From the NCBI GenBank assembly GCA_018242045.1, contig JAFECR010000023.1, forward strand, positions 56,413 to 120,412: a DNA stretch of 64,000 nt, written 5' to 3'. This DNA is from Pseudomonadota bacterium. GTDB lineage: Bacteria > Pseudomonadota > Gammaproteobacteria > Berkiellales > Berkiellaceae. The notes beneath the pieces are model-generated. The model was not told the origin of the DNA and did no database searches. It saw only the letters and a program-made list of their open reading frames with translations. The position numbers were made by a program, and so were the translations under genes. Below, in pieces: positions 8,358 to 19,236 of the stretch; within the stretch, counting starts at the first letter, position 1, and each line of letters starts with the position of its first letter.

Positions 8358-10109
8358 TTATAGTTTGTTTTTAATTTTTGTACGGTTTAAAATTTCTTGT
8401 GCTTTGCGACCTGCTTGAAATGCTCGTCCATGCTTGGTTGGCAGATAGGTTTGATAACAGGCACTTTTAACATACGCATTCCAACTGTTTTGCGCTTCTT
8501 TGCCAAGATCAAAATAAGTTTTGACAGAGCCTTTTTGAGATTTGATGGTTTCAAATTCAAAATCAGTAGCCGTTTTATTTAGATTAGGCATAAATTCGAA
8601 GAAAGCACCAGAGGCGATTTTATTTCTCAAATATTGAGTACTTCGAATTAACATAGATGAAGCAAAAAAAGCAGACATTGCTGTGCCAAGACCTAATCCT
8701 GCATATAGCGCAGCAGCACCTACCAGCGTGCTGCCAACAAAAGATGCGGTACTTAATAAGGCTTTAGGAAAATTTTTCCACATATTTGACTTGCTAGCAA
8801 CGATGCCTTGGCTCCAAGCAGGACAAGGGGGCGTTGCGTTGTATTCTATTTTTTTAATGGACCAATGGGTCACATTTTCATCTTCCCACAACACGCTAGC
8901 CTGGGATCTTCCTTCGATGCTTTGTTGTGCTTTTTTTGTGAGTAGATGATTTAGCTTTAATTGTATGATATAGGCGGCCTTGCCACAGGATTGGGTAAAT
9001 TTATGAGCGTCGTCTTGAGCTTTTATTTCATCCCCTGAAGGATAAAAAATAATATCTTGATAAAAGGGACTCTCAGTAGGGTAGCGAAAAGCATTTTGTT
9101 CTAGTGCTTTTACTAAACTATCAAAATCTTTAGTCGCATTTAAATCAAAAGCATGCGTGAGGCAGTAGAATGTTTTGCCAGATTCTGAAAAGCGTGGCAA
9201 ATAAGAGTCAATAAGCAGCAAGAGGCGATTGATAAAAGCTTCAGGGCTTTTAAACGTCTCTTTCGTTTTGTTTTGCATGTTTCTAATCAGGGTGGGTTGC
9301 TGTTTTTGATCTGCGAGAGTTGTTTGCTGCCATTGCGTACCCAGTTTATTGATAAGCGCCGTTGGGATCCCTTTTGCCGTGAGATAATTGTTATGGCAAA
9401 TTAGGTTTTGAAGATTTGCACAAGTTGCTAAAGAATTCGGCAAAGTGCTAATTTCATTTCCATAACAATATAGATGCTGTAACATGGGACAATGTTCGGC
9501 TAATGATTCTGGCAATGTTTTAAGTTTATTTCCTTCGCTCCATCTGTCTTCATAACCACAGCAAGACATCTCAGTTAGCGTTGACCAAAAAGCAGGTGGG
9601 TGCATTTTAAAAATTCGTTCTGGAAACCGTGTCAAACCCAGGTTAGAAATATTTAGGCGTGGCGGATAATTTCTATCTATGGCCAAATCTATCAATTTTG
9701 CATTAATTTCCTCAAGCATATCTTCCCGCTCTTCTAATTCTTTAAGCGTGGTCGCAGGCTTATGATTTATTGTGTTAAGACATTTAAGAATGTCAGAGGT
9801 ATAGTGATCATGACTACGATAATCACGAAAATGTAAAATTTCTTGATTTTGTAAAGCGGCTATTCGATTAAATTCAGCAACAAAGCGCTCCATTGCCCAT
9901 TTTGGATTTTTAGCAGTGTCCGCAGGAGGTATAAGAGAAACATGCTTATCGATAGCCTTTAAGCGATTTAACAATGGCATAATGATGATAGAAGGATCTT
10001 TGCCGATGGTTTCATAAAATAAGTTGCAAGTGAAGCGCAGATTTTTCTTATCTTCATCACTTAGATAACTAAATATTATATTAAGAGTTTCTCGGGGTAG
10101 GTTTATCAT
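8358..10109 (-). CDS. F-box and leucine-rich-repeat protein, paralog A
   Basis: About 583 residues from ATG 10109 (GAGG 7 bases upstream; a GTG one codon earlier is less likely). The N-terminus is F-box-like: INLPRETLNIIFSYLSDEDK then NLRFTCNLFYETIG. F-boxes bind Skp1 and recruit SCF ubiquitin ligases in eukaryotes. Residues ~150-250 hold leucine-rich-repeat-like stretches (LNISNLGLTRFPERIF, LKTLPESLAEHCPMLQHLYC, ISTLPNSLATCANLQNLIC). A hydrophobic region lies near residues 450-500. The final ~50 residues are almost identical to paralog B and related to the upstream 563-residue protein. F-box proteins in amoeba-associated bacteria are commonly translocated effectors; no secretion signal is proven here. 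Confidence 0.8.
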   Translation of the reverse strand: MINLPRETLNIIFSYLSDEDKKNLRFTCNLFYETIGKDPSIIIMPLLNRLKAIDKHVSLIPPADTAKNPKWAMERFVAEFNRIAALQNQEILHFRDYRSHDHYTSDILKCLNTINHKPATTLKELEEREDMLEEINAKLIDLAIDRNYPPRLNISNLGLTRFPERIFKMHPPAFWSTLTEMSCCGYEDRWSEGNKLKTLPESLAEHCPMLQHLYCYGNEISTLPNSLATCANLQNLICHNNYLTAKGIPTALINKLGTQWQQTTLADQKQQPTLIRNMQNKTKETFKSPEAFINRLLLLIDSYLPRFSESGKTFYCLTHAFDLNATKDFDSLVKALEQNAFRYPTESPFYQDIIFYPSGDEIKAQDDAHKFTQSCGKAAYIIQLKLNHLLTKKAQQSIEGRSQASVLWEDENVTHWSIKKIEYNATPPCPAWSQGIVASKSNMWKNFPKALLSTASFVGSTLVGAAALYAGLGLGTAMSAFFASSMLIRSTQYLRNKIASGAFFEFMPNLNKTATDFEFETIKSQKGSVKTYFDLGKEAQNSWNAYVKSACYQTYLPTKHGRAFQAGRKAQEILNRTKIKNKL

Positions 10110-10211
10110 CACATTGCCTCAATGAACTGAAAGTGAGCATATGGTAATGATTATCCCCAAAATAGTCAATATTCAAACTTACTACAACCTTCATCATCAT
10201 CCATTTATTGG

Positions 10212-10264
10212 CACAAAATAGGCCTTGCTGCGCGTAGCATTGGATATTGCGCGTATTTTGCCCT
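10212..10264. repeat. inverted repeat downstream of F-box paralog B
   Basis: The arms GGCACAAAATA and TATTTTGCC pair with a two-base bulge, and the space between them holds two GCGCG copies. The element sits in the gap between the two F-box genes, directly after the stop of paralog B on the minus strand. It could fold in the mRNA 3' end, but there is no U-run to make a standard terminator. Confidence 0.4.
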
Positions 10265-10272
10265 TCATCTTG

Positions 10273-12027
10273 TTACGGTTTATTTTTGGCTTTTGCTCGG
10301 TTTGTTATTTCTTGCGCTTTGCGACCTGCTTTAAATGCTCGTCCATGCTTGGTTGGCAGATAGGTTTGATAACAGGCACTTTTAACATACGCATTCCAAC
10401 TGTTTTGCGCTTCTTTGCCAAGATCAAAATAAGTTTTGAGAGAGCCTTTTTGCGATCCTTTTGTTTCAAAAACATAATCTGCATCAACTTTATTTAGATT
10501 AGGGATAAATTCAAAAAAAGCGTTACATGCAAGCTTATTTTTCAAAAATTGAAACCCGGAGAAAAACATAAGTGAACCAAAGAAAGACATTCCTGTGCTA
10601 AGACCTAATCCTGCAAAACACACAGCAGCGCCGACCAAGGTGCTTGCTAGAAGAAAAACGATGTTTAATAGCACTTTAAATAAGTTGTTTTTCCATAAGA
10701 TTGGCTTACTGGCAATGTGGTTATTACTCCAAAGAGGGCGAGCGGCGTTTAAATTATAATATTGTATTTTGTTAATAGACCAATAAGTAACATTTTCATC
10801 TTCCCATAGCACGCTAGAACGAGATCCTTCATGAACATATTTTTGCGCTTTTTTTGTTAGCAGATGCTTCATGTTCAATGTGATGATGAAGGCGGCCCTA
10901 TCCCAGGATCGAGCCAATTCATGGGCGACAGCATTAGCTTTTTTAATATCTTCAAAGGGGTAAAAAATAATATCCCCATGAAAAGGGCTTTCAGAAGAAT
11001 AGCGAAGTGCATGTTGTTCTAATGCCTGAGAAAAAGAATCAAAATCTTTGATTGCATTCAAATCAAAGACACGAGTGATACAGTAGAACGTTTTGCCAAG
11101 CATCCCGAATCGTGAACTGAAAGCATCAATTAGCATTTCGATTCGATTGATTAAGATATCAGGACGTTTAAAAGCTGATTTGGTTTTTTCTTTTATAGTT
11201 GCAAATGCAGAGGGTTTTTGCTTTTGGGTGGCTAGCGTTCTTTGTTGCCATTGTGTGCCAAGTTTATTAACAAGCACGGGGGGGATCCCACGAGAGCTGA
11301 GGTAATTGTTATCACAAATAAGCGTTTGAAGCTGTGCACAAGTTGCAAGAGAATCTGGTAATTCTTTTATATGATTATCAGCACAATTAATTTTTTGTAG
11401 TCTTGGGCAATGTTCTGCTAATGATGTTGGCAATTCGGTGATTTTATTTTTAGCCGTGTTTCTATCATGATAACTGTGACAATCAATCTCAGTTAACATT
11501 GACCAAAAAGCAGGAGGGTGCATTTTGAAAACACTTTCTGGAAAACGTGTCAGACCAAGATTTGAGATAACCAGCTGATGTGGGTAATTTATATCTATAT
11601 AACCATCTATCTTTTTTGCATTAATTTCATCAAGGATCTCTTCGCGCGCTTCCAACTCTTTAAGGGTGGTCGCAGGATTGAGATTTAAAGCAATAACTTG
11701 TCGCTGAGTGCGAGATAAATATTTAACAAACCCCAAATTATCACGTAAGCTCAAGATCTCTTGGCTTTGCAAATTGGCTATTCGATTAAATTCAGCAACA
11801 AAGCGCTCCATTGCCCATTTTGGATTTTTAGCCGCATCAACCGGCGGGATGAGAGAAACATGTTTATCGATAGCTTTTAAGCGATTGAGCAACGGTATAA
11901 TAATGATAGAAGGTTCTTTACCAACGGTTTCATAAAATAAATTGCAGGTGAAGCGTAGGTTTTTTTTATCATCCTCAGAAAGATAACTCATTATTGTATT
12001 AAGAATATCTTGTGGTAAGGTTATCAT
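10273..12027 (-). CDS. F-box and leucine-rich-repeat protein, paralog B
   Basis: A 584-residue tandem paralog of the gene at 8358-10109, starting at an ATG with GAGGG upstream. It has the same plan: F-box-like N-terminus (ITLPQDILNTIMSYLSEDDK), LRR-like middle (LVISNLGLTRFPESVF, ITELPTSLAEHCPRLQKINC, IKELPDSLATCAQLQTLIC), a hydrophobic segment near 450-500, and the conserved tail YFDLGKEAQNSWNAYVKSAC. The middle parts have diverged, while the DNA for the last ~45 codons is nearly identical between copies, suggesting recent duplication or gene conversion at the 3' end. The likely role is mimicry of a host SCF substrate adaptor, by family knowledge and context. Confidence 0.8.
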   Translation of the reverse strand: MITLPQDILNTIMSYLSEDDKKNLRFTCNLFYETVGKEPSIIIIPLLNRLKAIDKHVSLIPPVDAAKNPKWAMERFVAEFNRIANLQSQEILSLRDNLGFVKYLSRTQRQVIALNLNPATTLKELEAREEILDEINAKKIDGYIDINYPHQLVISNLGLTRFPESVFKMHPPAFWSMLTEIDCHSYHDRNTAKNKITELPTSLAEHCPRLQKINCADNHIKELPDSLATCAQLQTLICDNNYLSSRGIPPVLVNKLGTQWQQRTLATQKQKPSAFATIKEKTKSAFKRPDILINRIEMLIDAFSSRFGMLGKTFYCITRVFDLNAIKDFDSFSQALEQHALRYSSESPFHGDIIFYPFEDIKKANAVAHELARSWDRAAFIITLNMKHLLTKKAQKYVHEGSRSSVLWEDENVTYWSINKIQYYNLNAARPLWSNNHIASKPILWKNNLFKVLLNIVFLLASTLVGAAVCFAGLGLSTGMSFFGSLMFFSGFQFLKNKLACNAFFEFIPNLNKVDADYVFETKGSQKGSLKTYFDLGKEAQNSWNAYVKSACYQTYLPTKHGRAFKAGRKAQEITNRAKAKNKP

Positions 12028-12147
12028 TATTGTCCCTCAATTAACCTGATTGCGGTTAGAATAAGGGAATATCTCTAATAAGTCAATTTGCAAACTCATT
12101 GAAAATTCTGTTTTGCAATGAGCTACATCAGTTTTTACCACTTCCAA

Positions 12148-12177
12148 TTGCAGATTGCTTTGATTTTCTCGTATCCT
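12148..12177 (+). promoter_or_regulatory. candidate sigma70 promoter for thrS operon
   Basis: TTGCAG (12148-12153) and TATCCT (12172-12177), 18 bases apart, lie just upstream of the thrS ribosome-binding site. The match to consensus is moderate. A nearby inverted repeat, CTCATTG...CAATGAG, precedes it in the same divergent intergenic region. Confidence 0.35.
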
Positions 12178-12202
12178 GATAGATTTGAGTAGGAAGAGGT
12201 TC

Positions 12203-14128
12203 ATGCCAATCATTACTTTACCCGATGGAAGCCAAAAGTCATTCGACAAACCAGTATCGGTCCAACAAGTGGCAGCGAGTATTGGCAAAGGTTTAGCAGA
12301 TGCAGCGCTCGCTGGCAGTGTTAATGGCAAACAAGTAGATACATCTTTTATTATTGAAGAAGATAGCCAACTTTCTATTATCACTGAAAAGGATAAGGCA
12401 GGGTTGGAAATAATCAGACATTCTTGTGCGCATTTATTGGCGCACGCCGTGCAGTCTGTTTATCCTCAAGCTCAAGTCACTATTGGCCCAGTGATTGAAG
12501 ATGGCTTTTATTATGATTTTGCCTTTGGTCGTCCTTTTACTCCGCAAGATCTCGCCTTGTTTGAAGAAAAGATGATGGAAATTGCTAAACAAAACTTGCA
12601 AGTGACACGCCATGAGATTTCACGCGATGAAGCCATTGAAAAATTTAAAAAAATGGGCGAGCACTATAAAGTGCAAATTATTCGTGATATTCCAGAAACA
12701 GAAAGCTTAACCTTTTATCAGCAAGGAGATTTTATCGATCTTTGCCGTGGACCGCATGCGCCTTCCACGGGAAAACTGAAAGTATTTAAATTATTAAAAG
12801 TCGCAGGGGCTTACTGGCGTGGCGATGCTAAAAATGAAATGCTACAACGAATATATGGCACGGCATGGACCAACAAAAAAGATCTGGATGCTTATTTGTT
12901 TCGCTTAGAAGAAGCAGAAAAACGAGATCATCGAAAGTTAGCTAAAAAATATGATTTATTTCATATTCAAGAAGAAGCGCCCGGCATGATATTTTGGCAC
13001 CCCAAGGGATGGGTACTTTATCAGCAAATTGTGCAATATATCAGGCAGCTTTTAGTTTCACATGGTTATCAGGAAGTAAACACCCCGCAAATTGTCGACA
13101 GAAGTTTATGGGAAAGCTCTGGCCACTGGGAAATGTTTCATGCCAATATGTTTACGGTTCATACTGATGAAAGAATATATGCCGTTAAACCCATGAATTG
13201 CCCTTGCCATGTGCAAATTTATAATCAGGGGATAAAAAGTTACCGAGATCTGCCGGTGCGTTTAGCAGAATTTGGCTCTTGCCATCGCAATGAACCATCA
13301 GGGGCTTTGCATGGCATTATGCGTACTCGCAATTTTGTGCAAGATGATGCGCATATTTTTTGTACAGAAGATCAAATTCAAAATGAAGTCTCTGCCTTTA
13401 TCGATTTGCTCTTTAAAGTGTATAAAGATTTTGGTTACCAAGAGATTTTAATTAAGCTTTCAACGCGACCTGAGCATCGGGTCGGAAGTGACGAGATCTG
13501 GGATAAGGCTGAAGAAGCTTTAGCCCAAGCATTGAATGATAAGGCATTGGCTTGGGAGCACCACCCCGGAGAGGGTGCATTTTATGGTCCTAAGATCGAG
13601 TTTTCTTTAAAAGATTGTATGGGGCGGGTTTGGCAATGTGGTACCATGCAAATAGACTTCTCCATGCCAGTTCGATTGGGTGCTGAATATGTTGCTGAAG
13701 ATGGTTCAAGGCATGCTCCAGTCATGCTTCACCGGGCAATCGTGGGTTCTTTGGAGCGATTCATTGGGATTTTAATAGAAGAGCATGCGGGTAATTTTCC
13801 AACTTGGTTAGCACCAGTTCAAGTTGCTGTTCTAAACATTACTCAAATTCATGCAGATTATGCACAAAAAATAGGCAATATGCTTAAATCAAAAGGGTTT
13901 AGGGCTGTTACTGACTTGAGAAACGAGAAAATAGGGTTTAAAATCCGCGAGCACACTGTACAGCGTGTACCCTATCTCTTGGTAATAGGTGACCGTGAAG
14001 TTGCTCAGCAAACTATAACGGTTCGAACAAGAACTGGGGAAGATCTAGGAAGTATGGTCTTTGATGAGTTCGTTAGTAAACTTCATTCTGAGTGCCATGC
14101 AATGTCTATGATTCAAAGGGAGGAATAA
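12203..14128 (+). CDS. thrS: threonine--tRNA ligase
   Basis: ThrRS charges tRNA-Thr in the cytoplasm. I place the start at ATG 12203 behind AGGAAGAGG; an in-frame TTG at 12185 is less likely. The 641 residues match the E. coli length (642). Order: TGS domain ([13 protein letters not shown]), editing domain with RHSCAH and CRGPH zinc/active-site motifs, class II core with MNCPCHV (zinc Cys), [17 protein letters not shown] (zinc His) and [11 protein letters not shown], then the anticodon-binding domain ending near DEFVSKL. It is the first gene of the translation operon; infC starts 4 bases after its stop. A shrunken paralog lies at 19344-19907. Confidence 0.98.
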   Translation: MPIITLPDGSQKSFDKPVSVQQVAASIGKGLADAALAGSVNGKQVDTSFIIEEDSQLSIITEKDKAGLEIIRHSCAHLLAHAVQSVYPQAQVTIGPVIEDGFYYDFAFGRPFTPQDLALFEEKMMEIAKQNLQVTRHEISRDEAIEKFKKMGEHYKVQIIRDIPETESLTFYQQGDFIDLCRGPHAPSTGKLKVFKLLKVAGAYWRGDAKNEMLQRIYGTAWTNKKDLDAYLFRLEEAEKRDHRKLAKKYDLFHIQEEAPGMIFWHPKGWVLYQQIVQYIRQLLVSHGYQEVNTPQIVDRSLWESSGHWEMFHANMFTVHTDERIYAVKPMNCPCHVQIYNQGIKSYRDLPVRLAEFGSCHRNEPSGALHGIMRTRNFVQDDAHIFCTEDQIQNEVSAFIDLLFKVYKDFGYQEILIKLSTRPEHRVGSDEIWDKAEEALAQALNDKALAWEHHPGEGAFYGPKIEFSLKDCMGRVWQCGTMQIDFSMPVRLGAEYVAEDGSRHAPVMLHRAIVGSLERFIGILIEEHAGNFPTWLAPVQVAVLNITQIHADYAQKIGNMLKSKGFRAVTDLRNEKIGFKIREHTVQRVPYLLVIGDREVAQQTITVRTRTGEDLGSMVFDEFVSKLHSECHAMSMIQREE

Positions 14129-14132
14129 GGCT

Positions 14133-14672
14133 ATTAATACAACGAAAAAGCCGCGGGTCCGTGTTAATGATGCCATTACCGCACAAAGTGTGCGACTTGT
14201 TGATCCTGACGGGACAATGAATAGTGGTACGCTTGGACCGGGAGCCCATACGGGGATAATGAGTCGACGAGAGGCACAGCGTAAAGCCGATCTTTTGGGG
14301 TTAGATTTAGTAGAAGTTTCCCCAAACGCAGATCCCCCCGTAGTGCGAGTGATGGACTTTGGTAAGTTCCAGTTTGATGAAAAGAAAACTAAGAAAAAAC
14401 AGAAAGTCCAGAAAATTAAAGAAATTAAATTACGTCCAGTCACGGACGAAGGAGATTATAAGGTAAAACTACGCAACCTTATCGCCTTCTTAGAACGTGG
14501 AGATAAAGTAAAAGTCACGATTCGCTTTAAAGGTCGAGAAATTACTCATAAGGAATTGGGGATGCGACTTTTAGAACGTATTAAAACCGACATTGAAGGT
14601 GTTGGCATTGTTGATCAAGAGGGAAAACTTGAGGGTCGACAATTAGTGATGGTGATATCTCCTAAAAAGTAA
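14133..14672 (+). CDS. infC: translation initiation factor IF-3, AUU start
   Basis: IF-3 binds the 30S subunit and checks start-codon selection. The reading frame extends upstream of the first GTG (14190) to an ATT at 14133, giving the N-terminus (M)[22 protein letters not shown], which aligns with the family's N-domain; starting at 14190 would cut it off. AGGGAGG lies at 14117-14123, a good distance from ATT. The rare AUU start is the known autoregulatory feature of infC. The resulting 179 residues match the usual length (about 180). The core includes [20 protein letters not shown] and [10 protein letters not shown]. It is second in the thrS-infC-rpmI-rplT operon. Confidence 0.96.
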   Translation: MNTTKKPRVRVNDAITAQSVRLVDPDGTMNSGTLGPGAHTGIMSRREAQRKADLLGLDLVEVSPNADPPVVRVMDFGKFQFDEKKTKKKQKVQKIKEIKLRPVTDEGDYKVKLRNLIAFLERGDKVKVTIRFKGREITHKELGMRLLERIKTDIEGVGIVDQEGKLEGRQLVMVISPKK

Positions 14673-14704
14673 ACTTTTAAAATACAGACAATGCGGAGTG
14701 AATT

Positions 14705-14923
14705 ATGGGCTCTAAAGCCAAAGGTAAAGTTAAGTTAAAATCTAACCGGGGCGCTGCCAAACGGTTTAAGGTGACAGGCACTGGTAAAGTTCGTTTTCGC
14801 CGTGCAAATCGCAACCACATTAAAACCAAACAATCTACCAAGAAAGTAAGACATGCCCGAGCAAACGGGGTGATGTGTGACAGTGATGCCAAATTGGTTC
14901 ATCGCATGTTGCCTTACGATTAA
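14705..14923 (+). CDS. rpmI: 50S ribosomal protein L35
   Basis: Small basic large-subunit protein. KLKSNRGAAKRFKVTGTGKV and the ending HRMLPYD are typical of L35. At 72 residues it is slightly longer than the usual ~64, because the N-terminus reads MGSKAKGKVKLKS rather than MPKxKS. GCGGAG precedes the ATG by a normal distance. It is followed by rplT after 30 bp, the conserved order. Confidence 0.96.
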   Translation: MGSKAKGKVKLKSNRGAAKRFKVTGTGKVRFRRANRNHIKTKQSTKKVRHARANGVMCDSDAKLVHRMLPYD

Positions 14924-14953
14924 TTGATTTAAAGTAGATTTGAGGAGAATGAG

Positions 14954-15313
14954 ATGGCAAGAGTTAAACGCGGTGTCACCGTTAGAAGACGTCACAAAAA
15001 GATCTTAAAACAAGCTAAAGGTTATTATGGTGCGCGCAGTCGTTGCATTAAGACTGCAAACCAAGCAGTACTAAAAGCCGGGCAATATGCTTATCGCGAT
15101 AGAAAGCAGCGCAAACGTCAGTTTCGCGCACTGTGGATAGTGCGTATCAATGCCGGCGCACGTGAGTGTGGACTTTCTTATAGTCGGTTGATTGCTGGCT
15201 TAAAGAAAGCAAACATTGATATCGATCGCAAAATCCTTGCGGAATTGGCAGTATTCGATAAGCCTGCTTTTGTTAATATTGCAAATAAGGCCAAAGAAGC
15301 ATTGGCAGCCTAA
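14954..15313 (+). CDS. rplT: 50S ribosomal protein L20
   Basis: Large-subunit assembly protein of 119 residues (usual ~118). [20 protein letters not shown] and KGYYGARSR at the N-terminus and the [12 protein letters not shown] segment are diagnostic. TTGAGGAG precedes the ATG. It is fourth in the operon and is followed by a strong hairpin/T-run before pheS. In other bacteria L20 represses its own operon; no specific operator could be recognised here. Confidence 0.98.
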   Translation: MARVKRGVTVRRRHKKILKQAKGYYGARSRCIKTANQAVLKAGQYAYRDRKQRKRQFRALWIVRINAGARECGLSYSRLIAGLKKANIDIDRKILAELAVFDKPAFVNIANKAKEALAA

Positions 15314-15336
15314 TGCTAATGAAGGATATGTCATAA

Positions 15337-16404
<1,068 letters not shown>

Positions 16405-16405
16405 C

Positions 16406-18463
16406 ATGAAAATCAGTGAAAAATGGTTGCGTGAATGGGTTAATCCTGCACTTTCAATAAAAGCGCTTTGTGATCAATTAACCATGGCAGGCCTTGAGGT
16501 AGATAGTATCGAGACAAAAGATAACGATAATATCATCGAAATCGATCTTACCCCTAATCGGGGAGATTGCTTAAGCATTATGGGTATTGCAAGAGAAATA
16601 GCCGCGCTCAATAACCTCAAGACAACGGCTATTCAAATTGAAAGCATTGAACCGCAAATTCAAGAGTCACTTCAGTTAGAGCTTAAAGCCGCTGATAAAT
16701 GTCCGTGTTACTTAGGTAGGGTTATCCGCAATACCCATCTAAATCCGACGCCTGAGTGGATGCTACAACGTTTAGAACAAAGTGATATCAGAGCGGTGCA
16801 TCCGGTGGTAGATGTATTGAATTACGTCATGCTAGAGTTAGGCCAACCCATGCATGCATTTGATTTAGATAAACTTAAGGCGCCTGTTGTTATCAGAACG
16901 GCAATCGCTGGCGAAACAATAAAACTGCTTAATGAGCAAGAAGTAATATTAAAGGAAGATACTTTAGTTATTGCTGATAGCCAACAAGTGCTAGCCATTG
17001 CCGGCATTATGGGGGGGATTGAAAGTGGTGTGGGTGAAAATACAAAGCACATTTTTTTAGAAAGTGCTTTATTTAGCGCAAAACTCCTTGCAGGTAAGGC
17101 TCGTCTTTATGGGCTACACACTGATTCTTCTTTTCGTTTTGAACGGGGTGTTGATCCGCAATTACAACGAAGAGCATTAGAAAGAGCAACATCGCTTATT
17201 CTTGAAATCTGTGGCGGAGAACCTGGTCCAGTCATTCAAGTCATGGATGCAAAAGCAATGCCTATCCAGGCTGAAATTGTATTACGCTTCGATAGGGTTC
17301 GCCAAATTTTAGGTCTTGAAATTGAAGATTTTGCAATAAGAAATCATCTGCTTGCGATTGATTGCGAATTATCTGAGTATGTTGAAAACGATATGTTAGC
17401 ATTACTTGTTAAACCTAAGCCTTATCGTTCAGATTTAGCTAATGAAATCGATCTTATTGAAGAAATTGCCCGGTTGATAGGTTACAACAATATCCCCAAT
17501 CATATGCCTGTTATGAGCACGCAATTTATTCCAGACTCAGAGACTAATGTCAGTGTTGCTCGTATTAAACGCGCTTTTGTCGACATGGGCTATCAAGAGC
17601 TTATCACTTACAGTTTTGTGGACGGGGCCTTGCAACAGCAATTATTTCCTGAACTTGCTGGATTATCTCTAATGAATCCTATCTCTGCAGATATGGATCA
17701 AATGCGATTAAGTTTATGGCCGGGTCTATTAAATGCATTGCAATACAATCAAAATCGACAACAACAACGTTTTAAGTGCTTTGAAGTTGGGCTTTGTTTC
17801 TTACCACAAGCCGATGGCACTTTAAAACAGATTAATAAAGTAGGTGGTCTTTTGGCAGGTGATTTTGCCCATCCCAGTTGGGATGTTGCAAAACGCAGTG
17901 TTGATTTTTTTGATATGAAACAACATATTGAAGCTGTTTGGCAGCTGCTTGGTTTTAAACAAAATTTAACTTTTCAAAGATCGGATGAAAGCCGTTGCTA
18001 TCCATTTCATCCAGGACAAAGTGCGTTATTGATGTGGCAAGCCAAAGAAGTGGGGAGTTTGGGTAGATTACACCCCTCCCTTTGCAAGGCATTAGAGATT
18101 GATGGTGCGGTTTATTTATTTGAAATGGATATTGCATTATTAGCACATTGTCAGGTGCCAGTGTTCCAGCGCCCTTCGCGTTATCCAGAAATTCATCGAG
18201 ATATCGCTGTTATTGTTGATCAACATGTTTTAAGTGACAGCTTAATAAATTTTGTTAGAGAGTCGGCTGTTGAAATTGTACGCGACGTGAGAATATTTGA
18301 TGTTTATACGGGCAAAGGTATTGATTCTGGAAGAAAAAGTATTGCTATGGGGTTGATCTTGCAGCATCCATCACGCACTCTAGTAGACAAAGAAGTGGAA
18401 GATCTGATCCATTCTATCGTTTTAGGTTTGAAAACGGAATTTGGTGCCGAATTAAGGGAATAG
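16406..18463 (+). CDS. pheT: phenylalanine--tRNA ligase beta subunit lacking the B2 tRNA-binding domain
   Basis: PheRS beta subunit of only 685 residues, against ~795 in E. coli. The N-terminus MKISEKWLREWVNPALSIKA and LTMAGLEVDSIE matches domain B1, but the chain then goes straight to NIIEIDLTPNRGDCLSIMG. In E. coli about 110 residues, the EMAP/OB-fold B2 tRNA-binding domain, lie between these blocks. Everything downstream is present: B3/B4 editing module (HPVVDVLNYVMLELGQPMHA), B5 (PYRSDLANEIDLIEEIARLIGYNN), the inactive catalytic-like B6/B7, and the C-terminal anticodon-binding B8 (RPSRYPEIHRDIAVIVD). There is no frameshift or stop at the junction. Identity is certain; the domain loss is a direct observation whose effect is unknown. 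Confidence 0.96.
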   Translation: MKISEKWLREWVNPALSIKALCDQLTMAGLEVDSIETKDNDNIIEIDLTPNRGDCLSIMGIAREIAALNNLKTTAIQIESIEPQIQESLQLELKAADKCPCYLGRVIRNTHLNPTPEWMLQRLEQSDIRAVHPVVDVLNYVMLELGQPMHAFDLDKLKAPVVIRTAIAGETIKLLNEQEVILKEDTLVIADSQQVLAIAGIMGGIESGVGENTKHIFLESALFSAKLLAGKARLYGLHTDSSFRFERGVDPQLQRRALERATSLILEICGGEPGPVIQVMDAKAMPIQAEIVLRFDRVRQILGLEIEDFAIRNHLLAIDCELSEYVENDMLALLVKPKPYRSDLANEIDLIEEIARLIGYNNIPNHMPVMSTQFIPDSETNVSVARIKRAFVDMGYQELITYSFVDGALQQQLFPELAGLSLMNPISADMDQMRLSLWPGLLNALQYNQNRQQQRFKCFEVGLCFLPQADGTLKQINKVGGLLAGDFAHPSWDVAKRSVDFFDMKQHIEAVWQLLGFKQNLTFQRSDESRCYPFHPGQSALLMWQAKEVGSLGRLHPSLCKALEIDGAVYLFEMDIALLAHCQVPVFQRPSRYPEIHRDIAVIVDQHVLSDSLINFVRESAVEIVRDVRIFDVYTGKGIDSGRKSIAMGLILQHPSRTLVDKEVEDLIHSIVLGLKTEFGAELRE

Positions 18464-18466
18464 CCC

Positions 18467-18781
18467 ATGGCTTTAACAAAGGCGGAAATATCAGAAGCAT
18501 TATCTCAATCGCTAGGATTGAACAAACGTGATGCCAAAGAGATAGTCGAGCTAATGTTTGAAGAGGTGAGATTGGCATTGGAAAAGGGCGAATCAGTTAA
18601 AGTTTCTGGGTTTGGTAATTTTGATCTGCGTAACAAAAGCGAACGACCTGGGCGAAATCCCAAAACAGGCCAAGATATCCCTATTAGTGCAAGACGCGTT
18701 GTTACTTTCAAGCCAGGTCAGAAACTAAAAGTACGCGTTGAAGGGTATGAAGGGGTACCTGAGGCGCAATCGGATGATTAA
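18467..18781 (+). CDS. ihfA: integration host factor alpha subunit
   Basis: DNA-bending nucleoid protein of the HU/IHF family, 104 residues. [20 protein letters not shown] is the alpha-type start. [20 protein letters not shown] and [13 protein letters not shown] form the beta-arm region, with the intercalating Pro in GRNPKTGQ. It starts 3 bases after the pheT stop, the usual pheST-ihfA order, and pairs with an IhfB encoded elsewhere. Confidence 0.97.
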   Translation: MALTKAEISEALSQSLGLNKRDAKEIVELMFEEVRLALEKGESVKVSGFGNFDLRNKSERPGRNPKTGQDIPISARRVVTFKPGQKLKVRVEGYEGVPEAQSDD

Positions 18782-18849
18782 CTTAACTCCTTTTATTTAA
18801 TAAGCATTTCTTTTTAATCACATTTTTTGTAAAATAACTTCCCTTAGTT

Positions 18850-19197
<348 letters not shown>

Positions 19198-19236
19198 ATG
19201 TGTGTGACTACAACCACTACCACCGCGGCTACCTAG
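19198..19236 (+). CDS. threonine-rich leader peptide
   Basis: A 12-residue open frame, MCVTTTTTTAAT, with seven Thr codons out of the last nine (ACT ACA ACC ACT ACC ACC, then GCG GCT ACC) and a TAG stop. A weak AGGG lies 8 bases upstream of the ATG. An in-frame ATG at 19132 would give a 34-residue version with the same end. The run of Thr codons directly before overlapping RNA stems is the hallmark of a translation-sensing leader, as in the E. coli thr operon. The following genes are a ThrRS-like protein and threonine aldolase, which fits. Confidence 0.72.
   Translation: MCVTTTTTTAAT

Noticed and set aside
12037-12384. A 115-residue minus-strand frame over the thrS start
   Set aside because: It overlaps the thrS TGS domain in antisense and has no family features.
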